From Stichopus chloronotus (Eukaryota; Echinodermata; Holothuroidea; Aspidochirotida; Stichopodidae): a stretch of DNA of 64,000 nucleotides. The notes under the pieces are model-generated. The model was given only the letters and a program-made list of their open reading frames with translations, was not told the DNA's origin and searched no databases. The stretch is from the NCBI GenBank assembly GCA_021234535.1, contig CM037837.1, positions 5,558,218 to 5,622,217 on the forward strand, in the 5' to 3' direction. This document shows positions 1 through 13,700 of the stretch, piece after piece. The first letter of the stretch is position 1, and each line of letters opens with the position of its first letter. The position numbers were made by a program, and so were the translations under genes.

Positions 1-3000
1 TGAAACGTATTAATTTCAATTAGATGTCCCTAATCTGTGATTGCAATTAGTCACTGTAATTTGCTGGCCACCATGACTAGACTCCGGTGATCCAGTGAAA
101 CTCACCAATGGTCAGCCTCTATTCAGATAAAACATCCTCTGCCATATCAATGGCAGACTCCCACAATCATGCTAATATGTTGAATCTGCATGCAGTTATA
201 GTATGTAATTTTAAGCAGTTTAACATTATCTCCAATGCAACAGGTTTCTGGTATGCACGCTTATATGTCTTTTGAAGTTGTACTGACAAAAGAACTTTAA
301 ATTTTTTTCATGATAATTATTACCACAATTTGCATTCCAAGCAGAGAATGCCAGACAAAGATATCGATGGAATGAGTCGTAAACAGTCACCCGCTGATGC
401 ACGATACAAGGCAGTTGCATTACCTTCAATGGGTAAATCGCATGTTTTCTGGTATATTAAAAATGTATTCTAAAACTGTACATGGGAGCATTATTTTGAT
501 CTTTCCTCAAAAACCTCAAAATGACCTGGTCAGGTAAATATCTGATCAAGCTTTTAAGGTAATGGGCTAATTCTTTTTCAGATAATTTATGCTGTAAATG
601 TTTACATGACAATTTGCTGCATTAGAAAATTGTTGCATCAGCGTGACCACACTCATCTTTACGTTAATTAATCTCAGACTCAGGGATGCAAATCAATGTC
701 AGTATTCAATTTTGGAAACACAGTTTTGGAAACAAGTGAAAGTACAATGAATACACCTTCAGTGGTCGTTGCAAGCCCGCTCGGAGCAAAGTTGTTTAGA
801 GCGAGGATCTGTGAGAGTAGTGAGGTCATACAAACTACGAAAATATTCAGCATTAAAAGACTTTTGCACTGTAATTTGAATTCTAAACGCTGTACACCGC
901 AATTCTGTCCCATAACGTGCATCCATGGGATATATACTGTATGGTTAATGTACTTTGGAAAACCCTTTCAAAGCTACTTACGTAATATTACGTATCCTGG
1001 AAAGTTTCCGTTTGCAGTCACTATTATGTAAAAATTTTGATGTTCCTCTTTATGCAGTTGGCTGAAAAGGGTGGTGTCCAAAAAAATTGACACTGGCTTT
1101 GAAATACACTGGCTAGTATTTGATCGACAGTCCTCGCTAATTTGCTCTTTGAAGTATGTGTGATTGTGTGTTTACACATGAAACATGATGAAATTACGGT
1201 TATGAATCGTTATTGTCATCTAGCTTTCGAGTGGGTCCATTAGTCAGCCACTGAGTCTTAATTGTGAACTGCAATTATTTGCATAATAATGACCGGTCTG
1301 AACCCAAGTTAGTAGGCTTTAAATTGATCTTTAAGTCAAGGTATTCCATCTTAAGAGGGACATGTATCGTATTAGAGTGAAGTGATGTAATCCCTTCGTG
1401 AACCAGGCAATGTCGGTCAGATCTTTTCAAAGACTGCTCGCTTGATGAGCCAACTGGGATGAAAGGAGAAATTGCAAAAATCATTCCTCTCGTCCCTCAA
1501 CTTTAAACAAAGGAATCACAACTTTATCCAATTCCTGAATTAGAAGCAAAGCCAATTGTCTTTGAAATTTCATCTTGTCGGGTTTGGTCGAGTTTAATTA
1601 CCTTCGTTCATGCCCATTAACATTTACTCACAGCGAGCAGCTCCTGCCATCGTTTCTCGTCTCATGCCATGGTCAAACACGGAAAGTGCGCTGCTTGCTT
1701 TTGAAACCAGATTATTAAAAGATCTACCTATGGGACATAAACCTTACCATTCACAGTGACTTTGGACAAATTGGATTTCAGGACTTGGTTCATTCTGCAA
1801 AATTAATTCAACAACTGTCCCAGCTATTAACCAAATTAGCCCTTAATGAATTAAGTATTTACTTAGCTATCATCTGACAGTGGTGGGATTTGTAGTCTGC
1901 TTCATGTATATATCCCTCCAAGTTTGTGGTTTTGAGGTCACGCAGTGCATGGGGGACAACTTTTTTTGTCTTAAATCCTTGCTGTCTCCTGGGGTCTAGT
2001 TACTTTTCCAATGTCACATTTCATTGTTCGATTACTCCATTAACATGCAGTTGGTGAAGACAAAGCAAAATGCTTCTCTGTGACCTGCAGTTAGACATAT
2101 AGTTAGATGAACCAATGACTATGCAGGCAAGTATCACAGGTAGTAGGTATGGTTGCAACTGCATATATGCATCCCACACATGGAATTTGATCTTCATGTT
2201 GGAAGTTAAGAGAAAAATGTCTGATCCACAAATGTATAGGCATGATCCATGATAGGTATTACCTGATACAGTAACAAACAGGTAGGTTTGACCCATTTGT
2301 GGGTATCTTCATAGGAAGTCCAATTAATCTTTCTATCTAGACATACTGCAAACCAGTGAAAATGTGACCTAGGGCCAGGACCATTCCCCACTCCCCCCTG
2401 CCACAGTGGTTTTTCATGGGTGCGGCAATAATGAAAGGTCGCCTATGGGCCTGAGAAGGTGATCTCTAGTGCTCTAGGGGGTAAAGTTTTATCCCAGAAT
2501 TTTCTGATACACTCCACGCTAATAGATGGTGGTGCTCCACTCTTCTTACAATTTTAGGTATCATGTAAGTGGTAATTGGTGCCAAGTAAGCCTCTACTCC
2601 TCCCCCCCCCCCACCTTCCCGTGAAGGAGGCACCCACTCTGCCACTGCTCTGAAAAGGGATTCATTCCTTATCCACAATGTTGACTTGACCTTGCTCTGA
2701 GAATATGACTCTTAACCTAGCAAGTGTGATTGACCTGCATATAGTACGTAACCAGGTACATAGATTCAGAACTCGCATGGTTTGTTACCTCAGGCTGTAT
2801 TTTGGTATCATAGCATGAACTCGTTTGATTTTACTCTGGCCAGGCATCCTAAGATGGAAGCTTTTAAGGCCATCTCCCTGCTTTCACATTAGGTGCAATG
2901 CAATGCAATGTGCAACAAAAATGTCCTGCAGCAATATTTTCCTTTTCAAACTACAGGTGACAATTCTTTATCACTTCAGGATTTCTCATTGTTATGCAAC

Positions 3001-6000
3001 TCATGACATTACGGAGGGCACAGATTGGTCACCAGAAAAATATTGGTGCGATAATGTTGAGAGTTTTTCAACTACATTTCACATCATGCCAATGCCATTT
3101 CATATTGCACTGTATTGCACCTGGTATGAAAAACAGGTGTAAGTAATAACATTTCAACTTTTTTATTGCATTTTATCACTTAATCGTGCCTAGTGTAAGT
3201 TCCAGTCTGCCAGTAGAACTGGAAGGAGGAGGTTGAAGAAATATCGTAATGTCTCTCAAAGCACAAATTTGTTTTTTATGTGTTCAACCTGACATTTTGC
3301 CCACACAAATATAGCGTCCAGCAATAGGGGTTTTCCCTTATTGTAGGTTATCACGTGTATGGATGCATTGACTAACATGTGAAAACTGATGTGTAAATGT
3401 CATACTTCCTTGCAAAATGCCCAAACCATGTATGTGTCGGGACTTAAATAGGCACTTTGAGTCACACAAACATATATCTTTAAACTTGTATCAGGACTGT
3501 GTCAAAGATTTGGGTAACTACCCATGTAGAATTCCCCTACTGCACATTCCTTGTGCTTTATAATACTGTAGTCAACACCGTTACCACCTACATATGTGTA
3601 TTAATATACAGCACAATACAGACTGGCAACCTCGAGACACTAGAATACATGATTAATGAGAATTTAGGCAATAAAACAGTCAGAAATGTTACCACGTAGG
3701 CAATATCATTAATATTGTGCAATTTTTTGTCATACCTTCTCAAAAGCCATCAGTTGAGAGAGGCATCTAGTATATTTTGCATCAAGTATATTTTGTGAGA
3801 TATAAGGTGGGTATTTCTGTCAAGATATAGGCTATAGGGTAATCATTGTCATACCAACAGAGGACGGATACATGATTGGTACATGCAATGTATATATATT
3901 GGGCAAGTTATGACCTCAGCGGGTCTCAAGACCGTTGCAGCAATTGCCATTTTCTAGACATGTGCGCTCGATAATCTGCACTTCATTCAAAAGAGCTGTG
4001 TAACGTTATTAAATTTATGGCAGATATGGGCCGAAACTGAGTTAATGGTCTTTCTCCTGAATTAATTTAATTTCTTATTTAATCGAAGACAGAACCTGGT
4101 ATCACCTGATTTCATCTCTTTGCTTTAATGCCTTTGCGATCCAGAGAAGGGGAGCTGACACTGAAAGAGTGAAAAATGCCCTGAAGGGTTCACTGATATC
4201 AGTGGTGGAAGAGAACTTGGTCATAAGTTTCATGCGTGAACTGGAGATTTCATAATCCAGATACCCTTTAACTCAAGATCTGAATCCCAATTTCCTATTT
4301 TTTTTAGGGGAGGCCTTCTTCAAAACAGTAGGGTAAAGATTGGCGGTTTAGGTGATGCCCAGCTGCTATGTGCTGTGAAGTTTCGTCTCAAACACCATTC
4401 GATATCTCCAGTTCTTGCTACGAGAGTATGATCGTGATAGACTTGATGGAAGAGTGATATATGATAACTGCTCTCCTCTCACTTCTGGCATCTCATTACA
4501 ATGATAATAAAGTTTTGAAACCAAACCGGTAGTCAGCTAGTTAGAACAACTCTAAAGAAAAAAGCCGGTTTTGATCTTTCAGTTTACTGTCCTTTTTCTT
4601 TTTTTTTTCATTATGCTTTCTTAGCAAAGTTTCCTATTGTGCAGAGGGAAATGTTACCCTGAACCTCAAATTGCTAGAAATCACCATAATCGCTGATAAA
4701 TCTCATTTCCATTTTAATGAATGCCTTTACCTTTCAGTTTGATATTTTAAGATATGCATGCAAGATCAGAACACGCAAAGGAGTAGAAAGAGAAAGTTTT
4801 CTGCCTCCCAGCTCTGTCGTTTCTCTCATGGGGGCTGGGTGAGAGCGAAATTGTCTCAGTCCTATGTGCACCCAAACATCTAGTGATACATTGACAGATT
4901 ATCTTTCATATTACAGGTCCTCAAGGTTTTAGAGATATCTGAATATATTCTTCTTTCCCCAACCTATAGTCTACAAAATTTTGTTTTGATTCAGTTTGTC
5001 GTAGTTCTTTGTTTCTTCTCCTAATTTAGAAGACGAGTGGGAGTATTCCTTCTTAGGTCAAAATGTTGCCTTTTACTTGAGAATGCAATTATTCCAGTGC
5101 GTGCTAAGTGTGCTTATTTTGGGGTATGAAAACTGAACCTCCTTCAGTATGAGATTCTTGAACATACAACAAAACTTGGCATATCATAGGGATTGGCCAT
5201 TGAAGATGAAAATTGATATTCCATAAAATTTTGGAATATTTTTATGTATAGTTGTCAGTGAAAACTATGTCTCAATAGCATCTTCAGTTTCGAAGTAATT
5301 AATTTTTAAAGACGTATCTATAAATTTCAAAGTGGCACATTGAATTATGTTAAATTTATGATGTCACCTTGGTACAACTACTTGAAAACACTTTGTATTT
5401 CTGTATAATTTTGGATGTCTTAAGAGAAACATTTACAAGAGTTGAAGAGGTGTGACCAATTGATTTCCAAAACATTTTAAGGTAAATCTACAATATACCC
5501 ATGTACTGGTGTCAAGGTTGAATAAGTGCTTTAATTTCAAAGAAAAACAGAGACTTCTTGCAGTAATTTGCTGCTGTTACCTGGTAGTATTTTTGTAGCC
5601 GTGAGCCAACTGGAACTTGACGTAGCAACAAGATACTGGACATGGGGTTTGAAATGCTTGCTGTGAAAAATTCTCTTTCATTTATGCAACCCTTTACTTG
5701 CCAGTGACATATGTTCCTTTAAGGGTGTTCCCCTAGCTTCATATCCAAAAGTGACTTTTTGTTCCGGGATGATTATTCGTTGCCATTGCTAATTCAGTGA
5801 AAGTACACTCCAGATTCGTAGCTCTGCCAAATAATCTTACTTTTTTTCTCACTTCTAATTAGGCTTGTCTAGACTGCCTTTAATCATTGACATCTGGACA
5901 AATTAACACTAAGGGAGGGGAGAAATTGAGAAGCAGGGATATTTTTTTATATTTCTAAGTTATGTGTGTGTACATTCGCAACTCGCTTTCTTTGTACCAT

Positions 6001-7707
6001 TTTCCCTGCAGTCAATGTAGCTATACACAGCAGCCTACAAACTAGCACAGTTTAAAGTAACAGCCAGTGACTAAGGTAAAATATTCCTGAATCAAATGGC
6101 CAACTTTTATCTTTTTTACCTGAGCGAAGTAATAGTTCTGATTTAGGGAAAGTGTGGAAGTTAAGCTTCTTGTGGGAAATGAAACCTCTGTTGTGGCTGG
6201 GATGTGATGGTCATAATTTCTGTTTATTAGTTACACCCTGTTTATCGTCCTTAAAGTTTAACCTTCCTAAACTGACAGCACATTTTTTTTAAGGAGGATT
6301 TTTAGTTGCAAAACAGATTTAACATGATATTGTGTACAGTATGTTATGCTCCAAAGTATCATAAAGATGGATTCTTCAAATTTAATGAGCAGAATCAAAA
6401 TTTTGCAAGCAATTTAATTAGCTCACAGAAATCTCAGTTTAAAATTTAAAGTTTCTTTCAGCGGAAACTTCCAAATTTAAGCAGTGAGTGATTTTGTATT
6501 AAGGACATCTTTGCCAGAATTTTTGCTGCCACGACCACTCTTCCTCATTATCTTTGCGGAATGCATGTTTTCAAATATGGAATAATAAAACTATAGTGTA
6601 AATATATTAAAACTTTGATGAACAGTTTTAACACCATTCCACATGCCCATGTAGCTGTGAGTGCAAATTACCTTCTGTCAAAAATGTTCTCTCTCCTGTG
6701 TCTTAAACATTTCTCTGGAACTGTGTTTATGGTGGCCCTTCCCTAATGACAAGAAAAGAGGACAGTCTTCGCTACTAGTCGCATGCAGGTCTTAAGTGTG
6801 TAGGCCATAGCAGAGGTGAATACGCTCTGCTTGTTAGTATAAATGTGGATGTTTGAATAAGCCATGCAAGCAAGGGGACTGGTGGCAAAAGTTAAGCACC
6901 TTGTATTACTGTTCACATTTCTGTTGTTTACCTGTAGCCTCCTTGTGATTGATGCATTGTGTGTGTGTAGTTTAGGAATCCGAACTCTTTACTGGTATAG
7001 AGGACTTCCTTTTTGAGTCTCCTGCTGTGCATGTTGTTGGGTATTTTTACATTAGACTTTTCAGAATGGAGGACCCGGTGCTGTGGGAGCGCCCAGAGTG
7101 CCCAGACAGTGGACACAATGCTAGAAGTGGCTGCCACAAATGTCTGTGCAACCTATTCTTTAAGTTTTGGATGAAAATTATATTTGTTGTTTTGGTTGAT
7201 GTTATATATCATCTCTTTAAAACATGCTTTTCCAGCAATTTGTGTAAATTGAAGGTCAGTACCAAATGGCCTCGTCATTTTTTGGTGTATATACTAATGG
7301 TAAAAGCTGTACCTGCCGATCATATACTCATCCAACCATCTTCATCCTGTGGACTGCTAGCCGTGTCGTGCATCGTTCTGCAGAGTTCTCTCATGTGGCC
7401 TACAAAAGCATTCCAGGTTTACATTTAGTCAAGGATGCCTTTTAGTTAACCTAAACTAGTAAGGAGAAAGAAAAAAATGCACTTCGCAGCTTGACACAAG
7501 CTGTTGATCTCACATTTTTTTTAAGTGTGTGTGTGTGTTTTTGTTTTTCTTTTCTTTAAATGATTATTGTATCCTTTGGATGGAATATTTCCATCACTCA
7601 ACCAATAGTTTAAGGAGAATTTATCCATGGTATGCCCTCCCATCGTTATCACGTCGAGTACGTGTGCCCGCCTGCCTCTGTCCATCTCGTATCTGTCTTC
7701 GCATCAG
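1..7707. other. No recognised gene; dispersed repeats and unconfirmed exon-like ORFs
   Basis: The stretch is AT-rich with many stops in all frames. It contains one copy of a dispersed repeat (about 5160-5740, second copy near 20350-20935), a C-run at about 2600-2612, and the tail of a repeat near 2340-2660. Three short acceptor-bounded open stretches could be exons (345-432, 1634-1756 and 4145-4252), but none has recognisable similarity. The missing N-terminal exons of the TMCO6-like gene may lie here or to the left of the window. Confidence 0.6.
5160..5740. repeat. Dispersed repeat family, copy 1
   Basis: It aligns with 20350-20935 over roughly 550 bp: AAAATTGATAT, GTGAAAAC(T/C)ATGTCTCAATAG, AATTTTTAAAGA-type, CTTGAAAACACTTTGT-type and GAAATGC(T/C)TGC(T/A)GTGAAAAAT landmarks in the same order. 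No coding potential was recognised. Confidence 0.65.
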
Positions 7708-7790
7708 CTCTCACCAGAGGATGACTTTCAAGAGGCAGTCTCTCGATGAGACTCGCACCGGTGCTGAGGGATGCAAAAGCCTCCTAGAGT
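7708..7790 (+). CDS. TMCO6: Candidate upstream exon of the TMCO6-like gene
   Basis: A pyrimidine-rich acceptor ends at 7707 and a strong donor (GTGAGT) starts at 7791. The exon is 1 + 27 codons + 1 nt. Its last base joins the two bases that open the next exon to make a Tyr codon. The joint peptide GCKSLLEY-LSVRCYLLQSALFALANLL then reads as one continuous ARM helix pair. The first half (SHQRMTFKRQSLDETRTGAE) has no recognisable similarity, so this is the least certain exon. The local ATG at 7721 could also be a translation start. Confidence 0.5.
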
Positions 7791-10700
7791 GTGAGTGTGG
7801 CTTGATGATGAAGAGAGATGGAATTAGGCCAATGTTAGCAAGATGGATGGAGATGGATTGCATGGTGGAGATGAGAAGCTGCTGAGGGGGACAATGGTAA
7901 GACAAATGAAATGTGGACGATTCAAAAACTGTCTTCATCTGCAAGCAGTCTGAATCACTTGAACTTAATGGGGTAAAGTGACATGGATGAGAATGATGGG
8001 CTACGAACATGTTGAAGAGATGTCAGTCAAATCCAGTGAATGGATCCTTCCACTATCTTCCGAAGGTTCGGTGAAAAGACAGTCACACTTCATGAAAAAC
8101 TGCCGCACTGCAAAATGAAGCTATAAAAGCTACAGACTGAATCTGTTATACTGTTGCACAATGAACCAGAAGAGCAGAGGACCCTACATTTAAGCCAACC
8201 TCCTACCAAACTTCATCAACCAAACCTCACCAACCAAACCTCACCACAATCCCTTACTTAAAATTCAACCCAACCCCATTCAATGGCTATGATTTATTTC
8301 TTTCTTGATGGAAGTTGAATGCCAATTTGACAGTTGACTGTAATGTGCTCTGTGATGCATCCGTGAGCTGTGGTTGCTCCTACATACCCGTGTGATTGGT
8401 AGTGTTTTTACCTGGTTAAAAAAAATTGGACTACAGTAGGGTACCCAAAGTCCATAGTCAGTCAGGTACCAAAAAATATAACTTCTGTTGGAGTATGTGA
8501 GTTCATTGTTTAAGTCATAATGTGACATTTTGCCTTGCATGTTGATATAACACTGTATATTTTAGGTATGATGTATTTTATGTATTTGCATGACAATGAA
8601 GTGGTCTTTGGAAAAAGTATTGCATTTGTTTTGTCACACGCACAGTAGATTGATGGAAGTTTGGATCCAGGTAGCCAATTCAGAACTGGGGTTTGACATT
8701 GTCGGTCAGGTTTCTGGTTACCCAGTGCAGAGGTTAGTGTTTGCTATACGTAAACAAATCATTGTATTGGAAAGATCTGTACTCATTAAAATTGATGATA
8801 TCATATGACTCATGACAGTAAAAATTATCTGATTATATGGAATGTCCTTTCTTAAGTGGCTGCTTTATGTTGTCCTCTCCATCGACTATAAGTTCAAAAT
8901 CCTGTATGCATTTTCTTCATTTCAAATTTAATTCATCTTGGAATTAACTTGGCTGCAGGTTAGAACGGCTTGGTCTTTTGAGATTTCTGATTGTTTGTTT
9001 TACTCTCATCGTCGGTTTGATTGTCTCTTGATTAGCTCAATCAGTTTTCGATCCTCTCACTTCCTGCGAGGATGGACAAACAAAGACTTCACGCTTTCGA
9101 GGCGCTCAGAGTTTACGTGCGTGTCCTTCTTTTCTGAAACTGATCTGTTTGCCTTCTTCATTTCATCTGATATTATTTCCATGTACTTGACCTTTCTCGT
9201 TGAAATATCGAACAGTGATCTTTGTCTCCTTTTTCCCGCCTCATCCTGTGCTTTCATCCAGCCAATGGAATGACGACGAAAGATGCACATAAATCTTTTT
9301 CAAAACCTCAATCTTGTTCAATTAACAATCTGGTCAATTTTATATTTGTTGGTTTTGGGTGACATTATTGGAGAAACAGATCACCTTTGAATCCTTGATG
9401 GAAGGGTTGTAGCCATTTGAAAGTGGTGGTCAAGTTTTATGATGCAAAATGTTGGAGTAATTCATAAGAGTTTTTATCTAAAATATGCATGCTGATAGGA
9501 CTGTTCTTGGAGGGAGGATTTTTGATGTATCTTACATCTTGGAGTTAAAAGTTGAAACCTTTGTTGGCAAAGATGTCAAGTTCTTTTGCTTTTTACCTTG
9601 TTTACCTTAGTGCTGTTTTATTTCTTTGCTCTCTGTTTTCTGTACCACTTATTGTGCAGAGAGCAGAAAAGTAAAGAAGAATCTTATCCCCATCTGAGTC
9701 ACTCTCTGTAAATCCAATCCATGTCAGAGAACAATTTCAAGCGTAAAGGTATTTTAGAGAAAGTGCATGCTTTTGAAAAGCATTATGGAATACAGAAAAA
9801 TTCTAGAATGTCAACAGTGAGTGTACGGGTACTTGTAATTTGAAGTGAATGTTCCCATCTTGTCACATGAATAAGAAATTTCAAGTGACTGGTTGCAAGG
9901 GCAGTTTCACAAAGTCTGTAGAAAAGAAAAGGTATGTGTGAAATGAAAGTGCAAGTTACTGATCTTTACACTTTTGTCTGCTTTTAGGATGAGACTTATT
10001 ATTTACTTTTGTAATTGTGTTCATACATTGCAAGTTACCCCGGTGTGAGAGTTAGTCCAGTGCTTTTCAAACCTTTTCTCATTTTACCATGGCTTGTGGG
10101 GATTGTCATTTTATGCAATAAACAATAGCAGCTTTCACTCAGTTCAAGTTGATTATTCCCAACCACAAGTAAAAAAAAGTATTCATAAAAAGTTCAAACA
10201 ACTGCTCATGTGTTTGAATAATATTGTGTGCTGATTTTTAATATTAACTCCACAGGAATTGTTCGCATCAAAGAACTCTTTCGTCATTGTGTGATAAGCT
10301 TCTGTCTTCATAAATCAGACAACAAGTTTTCGTTCTCTACAATTATTGCATTTTTTTCCCCTTTCTTTTTCTGCAGACCTCAGCGTACGATGTTATCTGC
10401 TGCAGTCTGCGTTGTTTGCCCTGGCAAATCTGTTGAAGAATGACACAATATGTTCAAGGTGAGCATTTTTCATAATTGTGTGGCAGGTGTGAATTAAGGC
10501 TATTAACATGCAGTTATGACAAATTATTATCCAGTTTTTACGTGTCACTATAAATAAAGCAGTTATTCTTCGATGCATTTGAAACAGGAAAATTGCTAAA
10601 ATCAATTTGTTATTTTCTTCAATCAATTGGCCATGTTCTTCATATTTGTTTCCATTTACCTTTCAAAGTGGACCCTCTTAGCTTCAATCTGTCGTACACT

Positions 10701-13700
10701 GATTCCAAACCTTTTTACTTTTGTTGAATTCAGAATAACCATCAGAATGTAAATGAGAAAGTGAAAATAACTTTCCCTCATTAAATTTCACTCCTTAACT
10801 GTCTCAACACAACAACTGTACACTTGTCTACTGTGTCAAGAGAACTGGTAATCTTTTTGCACCACCTGCTCTCTCACCTACACAGCAGACTAGCACCTCC
10901 TCCCTCACTCATTTGTACCAGGAGTGTGGAGGATGAGGATTTTTCCTTTCCAAATATATTCAGGTTTTATCTGTCATACAATAATTTGCAAAATTTTAGT
11001 CTTGTTAAGTTCAAAATAACCATCAGCATATAACTGATAATTACAGTGACAACTTTTCTCACATCAAATTGGTGACTCCCTTGACTTTAACAGATTTGCA
11101 ACATTTTGTTTTATATAGATGTGTATCAACACCATCTAGGACATGGAATTTGAACACTGTGTAATACTGTTTTATTTTGTCAATACATTCTAAAATATAG
11201 AGCAATTTTGGTTTCTTCATCACTCCTATTTACTTTTCTTCCTCAATAAGCTTCTGTTCAGCAGATGCAGCATTCATCACTCGATTGCTACGTTTCAGTC
11301 AGGGTCCAATGACAGGCGGTGTCAGCAGTGGGATTAAATTGGATGTATGTCGTCTGCTCTTCCACCTGTCTACTAGGTAGGAATGTTGAATGATAAATGT
11401 AACATCATATGAACTATATCATTTTTCACAGACTAGATCACAGAATCATAAACACCTTGGTAGGGGATAATGCAAGATCATTACACTGACATCATTTTAA
11501 TACGAATACTTGAAACCAACATTATCAGTCACAGTCAAATGACATCTGGTGGCAGCAGTGGAATTACCTTAGATGTTAATTATTCATTTTATACTGTCTT
11601 TTTTTTTTGAGAAGAGGAGAGTAAACCTATGTAAATTTTCTGTGAATGAACAAGTGCTTACAGGCATGAAAATGTTACTAGGTGTCTGTTACAGATGGTT
11701 TACCCTCACCTCCAGAAATTTTAGATAATTGAGATGGTAAATGATGCAAAATGGTGCCATTTAGAGAGGATTTCTCGCTTTACTTGAAATGTTAGTAGCC
11801 CATTATCAACTATTTCTCTGATCTTTTGTGGAGGACATAATTTTCACTCAAGGTGGGGGGGGGGGCGTCCAACTCTCTGAAATTCCCTCTTGGAGAACAC
11901 TGATTACTGGCCACCGTCTGTCTGATGACTCTACCCTTTGACTTTATAGTACCAATTAGATTTAGATCCTTTGTTTATGCTGTGTTTTGTGGTTCATCTT
12001 TTAATTTCATAAGGTTTAACCATCTGATATCCTAGAGATGCTCAGATGCTAATTCTAATATCGTTTCTGTCAGTTTGCCTCTAATGAAGAATCCGTTGGT
12101 AATTTATGTCTGGTTTCCTAAACATTTTACATTTTCACCCATGTAGTTCTAAGTACATAATTCTGCTAATTTTGCGTGATTCTCAGGTGCATCATTGACC
12201 ATGCACTTCTAGCACCTCACCAACTCCTAAAAATCTTTTTTCTCCACTAGTTGACATTTTGAGAAACTGAAATAACAAAATATATAGTATTTACAATGAA
12301 ATAAAAGCCAGCTTTAACAACAACAAAAAAAAAGGAAATAGGTGAAAGTTTTCATTGGGTGACAATTCCAGCAAGCTCTGAATGTCACACAATACACCAA
12401 AAACAACTGTTAGGAAAAGTTATTGTCATTATTCCATATTCATATTGTGGAAAAGTTTGCACTCAACATTCAGAAGTCTCTTTTCATTCTTTTAAAATTA
12501 ACTTTTCATTTCCTTTCTTTAACCCCCATAGGCTGTTAAACATCTGCATCTCCCATCTGAATACAGCTTTTAGTATTTACAGTCTGTGTTGGGAGGGAGC
12601 TCGTCAGACTCGGAGACATAGAGCTTCTTTCGTGAAGAGACGTTAGTTCAAAGTTGATGAGATTTTGTGCTGATACACTTTTTTCTTTTCTGTTCAAACA
12701 TTCATACTCGACATCCTCCGAATTTTCATGTCTTCTTCCACAGAGAAGACAAACATGAAGTGATGTTGTCGACTGGTGTGTTCACGGAACTCAAAGAGAT
12801 GCTCGTGGATTACATGAGCGGCCGTCTCGAGGACTACGTTGCTGTAAGTATTCCTTTGTGGTTGCCAGGGAGGCCCAACTGCATCAGTTTTGGGTTGCTT
12901 TGAGCGTGTCCCATCACAGATAATAAATCACAAATGCGAGGATGGTTTCGACTAACAAGCATTTTGCCTCATCAAAATGAACATATAGTGCTTTGGCAAT
13001 ATGAGCAAGATTCATAATTCACACCAATGTTCTTCAGAAAAAAACTGATGAAAAACAAGGAGTTGAATAAACCACATGCCATGTGTGAAACGTTTGGCGA
13101 CAACATGTTTAAGTCTCATTGTCTAATGTCTTCATTACTTGTGATGAGAATTACTCACAGGGTTTATCAATTAAGAATGAGAGGGGAAAGAAATGACATC
13201 TTTTTTTTAGGGGGGGAAGGTGGAGTATCATGTGACAGAAGGATAATTATCAGACTGGAAACTCCCCCTGCCTTTGTCTGTGCTGTAACTCAAGCAATAC
13301 ATATGTTGACCTAAGTTTGTACATGTATACTGTACTGTCTGAGTTTTAGAAAAAACCATAGATTATTATCTCTGGCCCCCCTTTTTCTTCTGTCCATTAT
13401 TCATTTCATGTTCTACTTGTATGTTCATTGTGTCAGTTTTGAGTTTGCATTTGGACATACATCAAACAGAACCAAATATTGATTGCAAGCAAAATTTCTA
13501 ACATCCCCAGACAGATATTGTTGTTTTGTTTTTTTTGGTCAAAGTCAATTAAACTCTGCATGTGAATGGAATGAACGTTGCTCTTCCAGGTATGTATTAA
13601 TGATACGTGCAACATGCAACATATAGGCCTACTTGATCATGAAATCATGATCGAATCAATTCAAGCTGAGGTGCTTGCTGAAATGATCATGCTCCAGTGG

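Noticed and set aside
696..1031. 111-codon open frame on the + strand
   Set aside because: No domain, no convincing splice signals, and a composition typical of intergenic sequence.
2825..3142. 105-codon + frame with a cag acceptor and a GTAAGT donor
   Set aside because: The splice-like borders are suggestive, but the peptide does not resemble TMCO6 or any family I know.
9057..9290. Lys/Arg-rich 77-codon frame on the - strand that resembles a charged N-terminus
   Set aside because: It lies in an intron of a + strand gene, opposite to it, with no partner exons.
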